From contig JAMPCA010000001.1 of the NCBI GenBank assembly GCA_023666425.1, positions 70,216 to 134,215 on the forward strand: a DNA stretch of 64,000 nucleotides, given 5' to 3'. Source of the DNA: Muribaculaceae bacterium. Its GTDB lineage: Bacteria > Bacillota > Clostridia > Lachnospirales > Lachnospiraceae. The position numbers were made by a program, and so were the translations under genes. Within the stretch, counting starts at the first letter, position 1. Each line of letters starts with the position of its first letter. The notes below the pieces were generated by a model. It was not told the DNA's origin, made no database searches, and worked only from the letters and a program-made list of their open reading frames with translations. This document shows, one piece after another, positions 62,357-64,000 of this stretch.

Positions 62357-62550
62357 GCTTTCCCCCGTCTGTCAGACATTTCCTTTGTTCTGTGCAAGAT
62401 ACGCACTTTGTCCATATTGTATCATATTTATTCTCATTTTTCAAAAAATACTTTACATCCATCTGGTCATATAATTTTGTATCATTTTGGATATGTACAT
62501 AATGTCAGTTCGGGATATAATAATAAAAAAACGGGAAGGAGGTCTGTTCC

Positions 62551-63435
62551 ATGAAAAAAGCAGCGGTTATCAACGATCTGTCCGGCTTTGGGAAATGCTC
62601 TCTTACGGCTGCCCTGCCGGTGCTGTCCGCCCTCGGCGTACAGTGCTGTCCGCTGGCGACCGCCGTCCTCACCGGCCAGACCGGATATCCCCATTACCAC
62701 TGCACCGACCTGACGGATATGCTGCCCCGCTACACCAGCGTCTGGGAACAAAACGGCGCACATTTTGATTCCATCTACACCGGCTTTCTGACCGGCTCCG
62801 GGCAGATTTTCCATGTGCTGGATTTCCTCGCCCATTTCCGGGAAAACGGTACGCTTCTCCTTGTAGATCCGGTGATGGGAGACGACGGCAGGGTCTACGC
62901 CATGTACTCAGACGGACTGCTTGCCGGTATGAAGGAACTGTCACGGCAGGCGGATCTGATTACGCCGAATCTCACGGAGGCCTGCCTGCTGGCGGACATT
63001 CCTGTAGAAAGGATTCGTGAATGCAGGAGCGCGGAGCAGACTCTCGCCCTTGCGAAGGACGCCGCCGAAATCCTTCGTTCCATGGCGGCTGTGCCGCAGG
63101 ATGTGGTTGTCACCGGGATTACATGCCGCAGGCAGGGGCAGCCTTTGATTTACAATCTCTCCCTCACTCCGGACGGCACAACGCTCTGTCAGGCACATTT
63201 TTTCAATCGCAGCTTTTCCGGCACCGGAGATTTGTTTTCCTCTGTAATGTGCGGCTGCCGCACGCAGGGGATGTCTACAGCGGATGCGGTGGAGCTGGCC
63301 GCGAGCTTTCTCAGCCACAGCATCGAAGACACCATGGAGGAGTCCGCCGACCGCAACGACGGCGTAAATTTTGAGCTGCATTTGCTGGAACTGATTCAAG
63401 GAATCCGCGAGGCGCAGAAACAGAACGATAATTAA
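62551..63435 (+). CDS. Pyridoxamine/pyridoxal kinase
   Basis: 294 residues starting MKKAAVINDLSGFGKCSLTA, typical of clostridial pyridoxamine kinases (ribokinase fold). ALPVLSALGVQCCPLATAVL, LLVDPVMGDDGRVYAMYSDG and NRSFSGTGDLFSSVMCGCRT hold substrate and ATP sites; the aspartate in GTGD is the expected base. It phosphorylates vitamin B6 forms for PLP. It is 14 bp upstream of an ECF S component gene. Confidence 0.93.
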   Translation: MKKAAVINDLSGFGKCSLTAALPVLSALGVQCCPLATAVLTGQTGYPHYHCTDLTDMLPRYTSVWEQNGAHFDSIYTGFLTGSGQIFHVLDFLAHFRENGTLLLVDPVMGDDGRVYAMYSDGLLAGMKELSRQADLITPNLTEACLLADIPVERIRECRSAEQTLALAKDAAEILRSMAAVPQDVVVTGITCRRQGQPLIYNLSLTPDGTTLCQAHFFNRSFSGTGDLFSSVMCGCRTQGMSTADAVELAASFLSHSIEDTMEESADRNDGVNFELHLLELIQGIREAQKQNDN

Positions 63436-63449
63436 AGGAGGATTTAATT

Positions 63450-64000
63450 ATGAAAAACAGTGTCGAAAATCATGCCTTTGTCGGTGCAAAAAAGGACAGT
63501 CAGCAGATGCGCCTGCTGACCTCTGCCGCCATTTTTGCCGCCATGATCATGGTAATGACTGCCTATATCGGCCATGTTCCGGACGGGATCAACGGCGGCT
63601 ATATTCACTTCGGGGACAGCCTGATCTATGTGGCGGCATGTCTGCTCCCCACCCCTTACGCACTGGCTGCGGCCGCTATTGGCGGGGGTTTGGCGGATCT
63701 GCTCACCGCTCCGGTGTGGACACTGCCGACCATCATCATCAAAATGCTGATTGCGCTTCCCTTCACGAGCAGAAAGGGCAGGATTGTGAATGTACACAAC
63801 ATAGCAGCCGCAATCTTAGCATTTTTCATAAGTGGATTCGGTTATTATATCGCGAATGTATTTTTCATGGGTGGCTTTTCCGGTGGTCTGCTTGCCTATA
63901 TGCTCGGCGGAAGCCTGATTCAGAGCTGCGGAAGTGCAATTGTATTCGTGATTTTTGGACTATTTTTAGACAAGATGGGCTTTAAGAAAAAATTTTTGAA
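63450..64000 (+). CDS. ECF transporter S component-like membrane protein (cut by window end)
   Basis: 183 codons visible from the ATG at 63450 with GGAGG upstream. Five to six hydrophobic segments: LLTSAAIFAAMIMVMTAYIG, YIHFGDSLIYVAACLLPTP, ALAAAAIGGGLADLLTAPV, NIAAAILAFFISGFGYYIA and SAIVFVIFGLFLDKM. GYIHFGDSLI and the early AAMI segment match energy-coupling-factor S components of the TIGR04002 type. Adjacent pyridoxamine kinase suggests vitamin B6 as the cargo, which is inference. The frame is open at base 64000. Confidence 0.88.
   Translation, partial: MKNSVENHAFVGAKKDSQQMRLLTSAAIFAAMIMVMTAYIGHVPDGINGGYIHFGDSLIYVAACLLPTPYALAAAAIGGGLADLLTAPVWTLPTIIIKMLIALPFTSRKGRIVNVHNIAAAILAFFISGFGYYIANVFFMGGFSGGLLAYMLGGSLIQSCGSAIVFVIFGLFLDKMGFKKKFL

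Overview
The window looks like a chromosomal segment from a motile, anaerobic, Gram-positive bacterium of the Lachnospiraceae (Clostridium cluster XIVa). The evidence is a flagellar late-gene cluster with two FlgK paralogs and FliW-CsrA control, sigma-D (sigma-28) type promoters, a large Gram-positive SRP RNA, a reverse rubrerythrin, SleB-type cell-wall hydrolase and DUF6128/DUF6145 family proteins. Most genes lie on the minus strand. No tRNA, rRNA or CRISPR array was seen.

Layout. (a) 1-5985: a minus-strand glycan operon (GT-B-like transferase, small Rossmann protein, GT2, radical SAM/SPASM, RfbF, RfbG and the start of a transketolase N-terminal subunit). It makes CDP-4-keto-6-deoxyglucose and probably modifies it further; its position next to flagellin suggests flagellin glycosylation. 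(b) 6294-11929: a sulfur module (cysD, fused cysN-cysC, ssuABC-like transporter) bracketed by 46-bp direct repeats (43/46 identical) that carry the junction of an mntA/HI0074-type gene pair. mntA is intact on one side and its truncated partner lies on the other. (c) 12178-25016: late flagellar genes read flgM-flgN-flgK-flgK-flgL-fliW-csrA, flaG-fliD-fliS-fliT-like, and flagellin, with three sigma-D promoters and a flagellin leader with CsrA-type sites. (d) 25181-34320: SRP RNA, a YgiT/DUF4258 toxin-antitoxin-like pair, reverse rubrerythrin preceded by a PerR/Fur C-terminal remnant, then tadA, hsp20 and many small housekeeping or unknown genes. (e) 34572-40608: alcohol dehydrogenase, methyltransferase, a Fic protein with a palindrome on its own promoter, then a scar: a PDDEXK (DUF1016) nuclease gene between 71-bp direct copies of the 3' end of a tyrosine integrase, and a kinase/integrase in-frame chimera. 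(f) 40794-46960: compact core operons (lysS-greA; argF, birA, DUF6145, coaX, dusB). (g) 47029-64000: a 322-bp inverted-repeat element, SleB-like hydrolase, sugar isomerase, pgi, a broken Rpn nuclease with 75-bp tandem tails, Nudix and 2H phosphoesterase, SNF2/SWIM helicase, murG, HIT, flavodoxin/SCP2, tandem rhomboids, CarD-like regulator, pyridoxamine kinase and an ECF S component cut by the window end.

How it works together: sigma-D and FlgM time the late flagellar genes, and FliW-CsrA gate flagellin translation. FliS, FlgN and the FliT-like protein chaperone export, and the adjacent glycan operon probably decorates flagellin. The region between the flagellar and glycan genes is a recombination hotspot that took in the sulfur module. 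The strongest second-look items are the repeat-bracketed sulfur module, the integrase-tail repeats around the PDDEXK gene, the Fic promoter palindrome, the PerR remnant before rubrerythrin, the 322-bp inverted-repeat element, and three genes whose 3' ends, stop codon included, are tandemly repeated.
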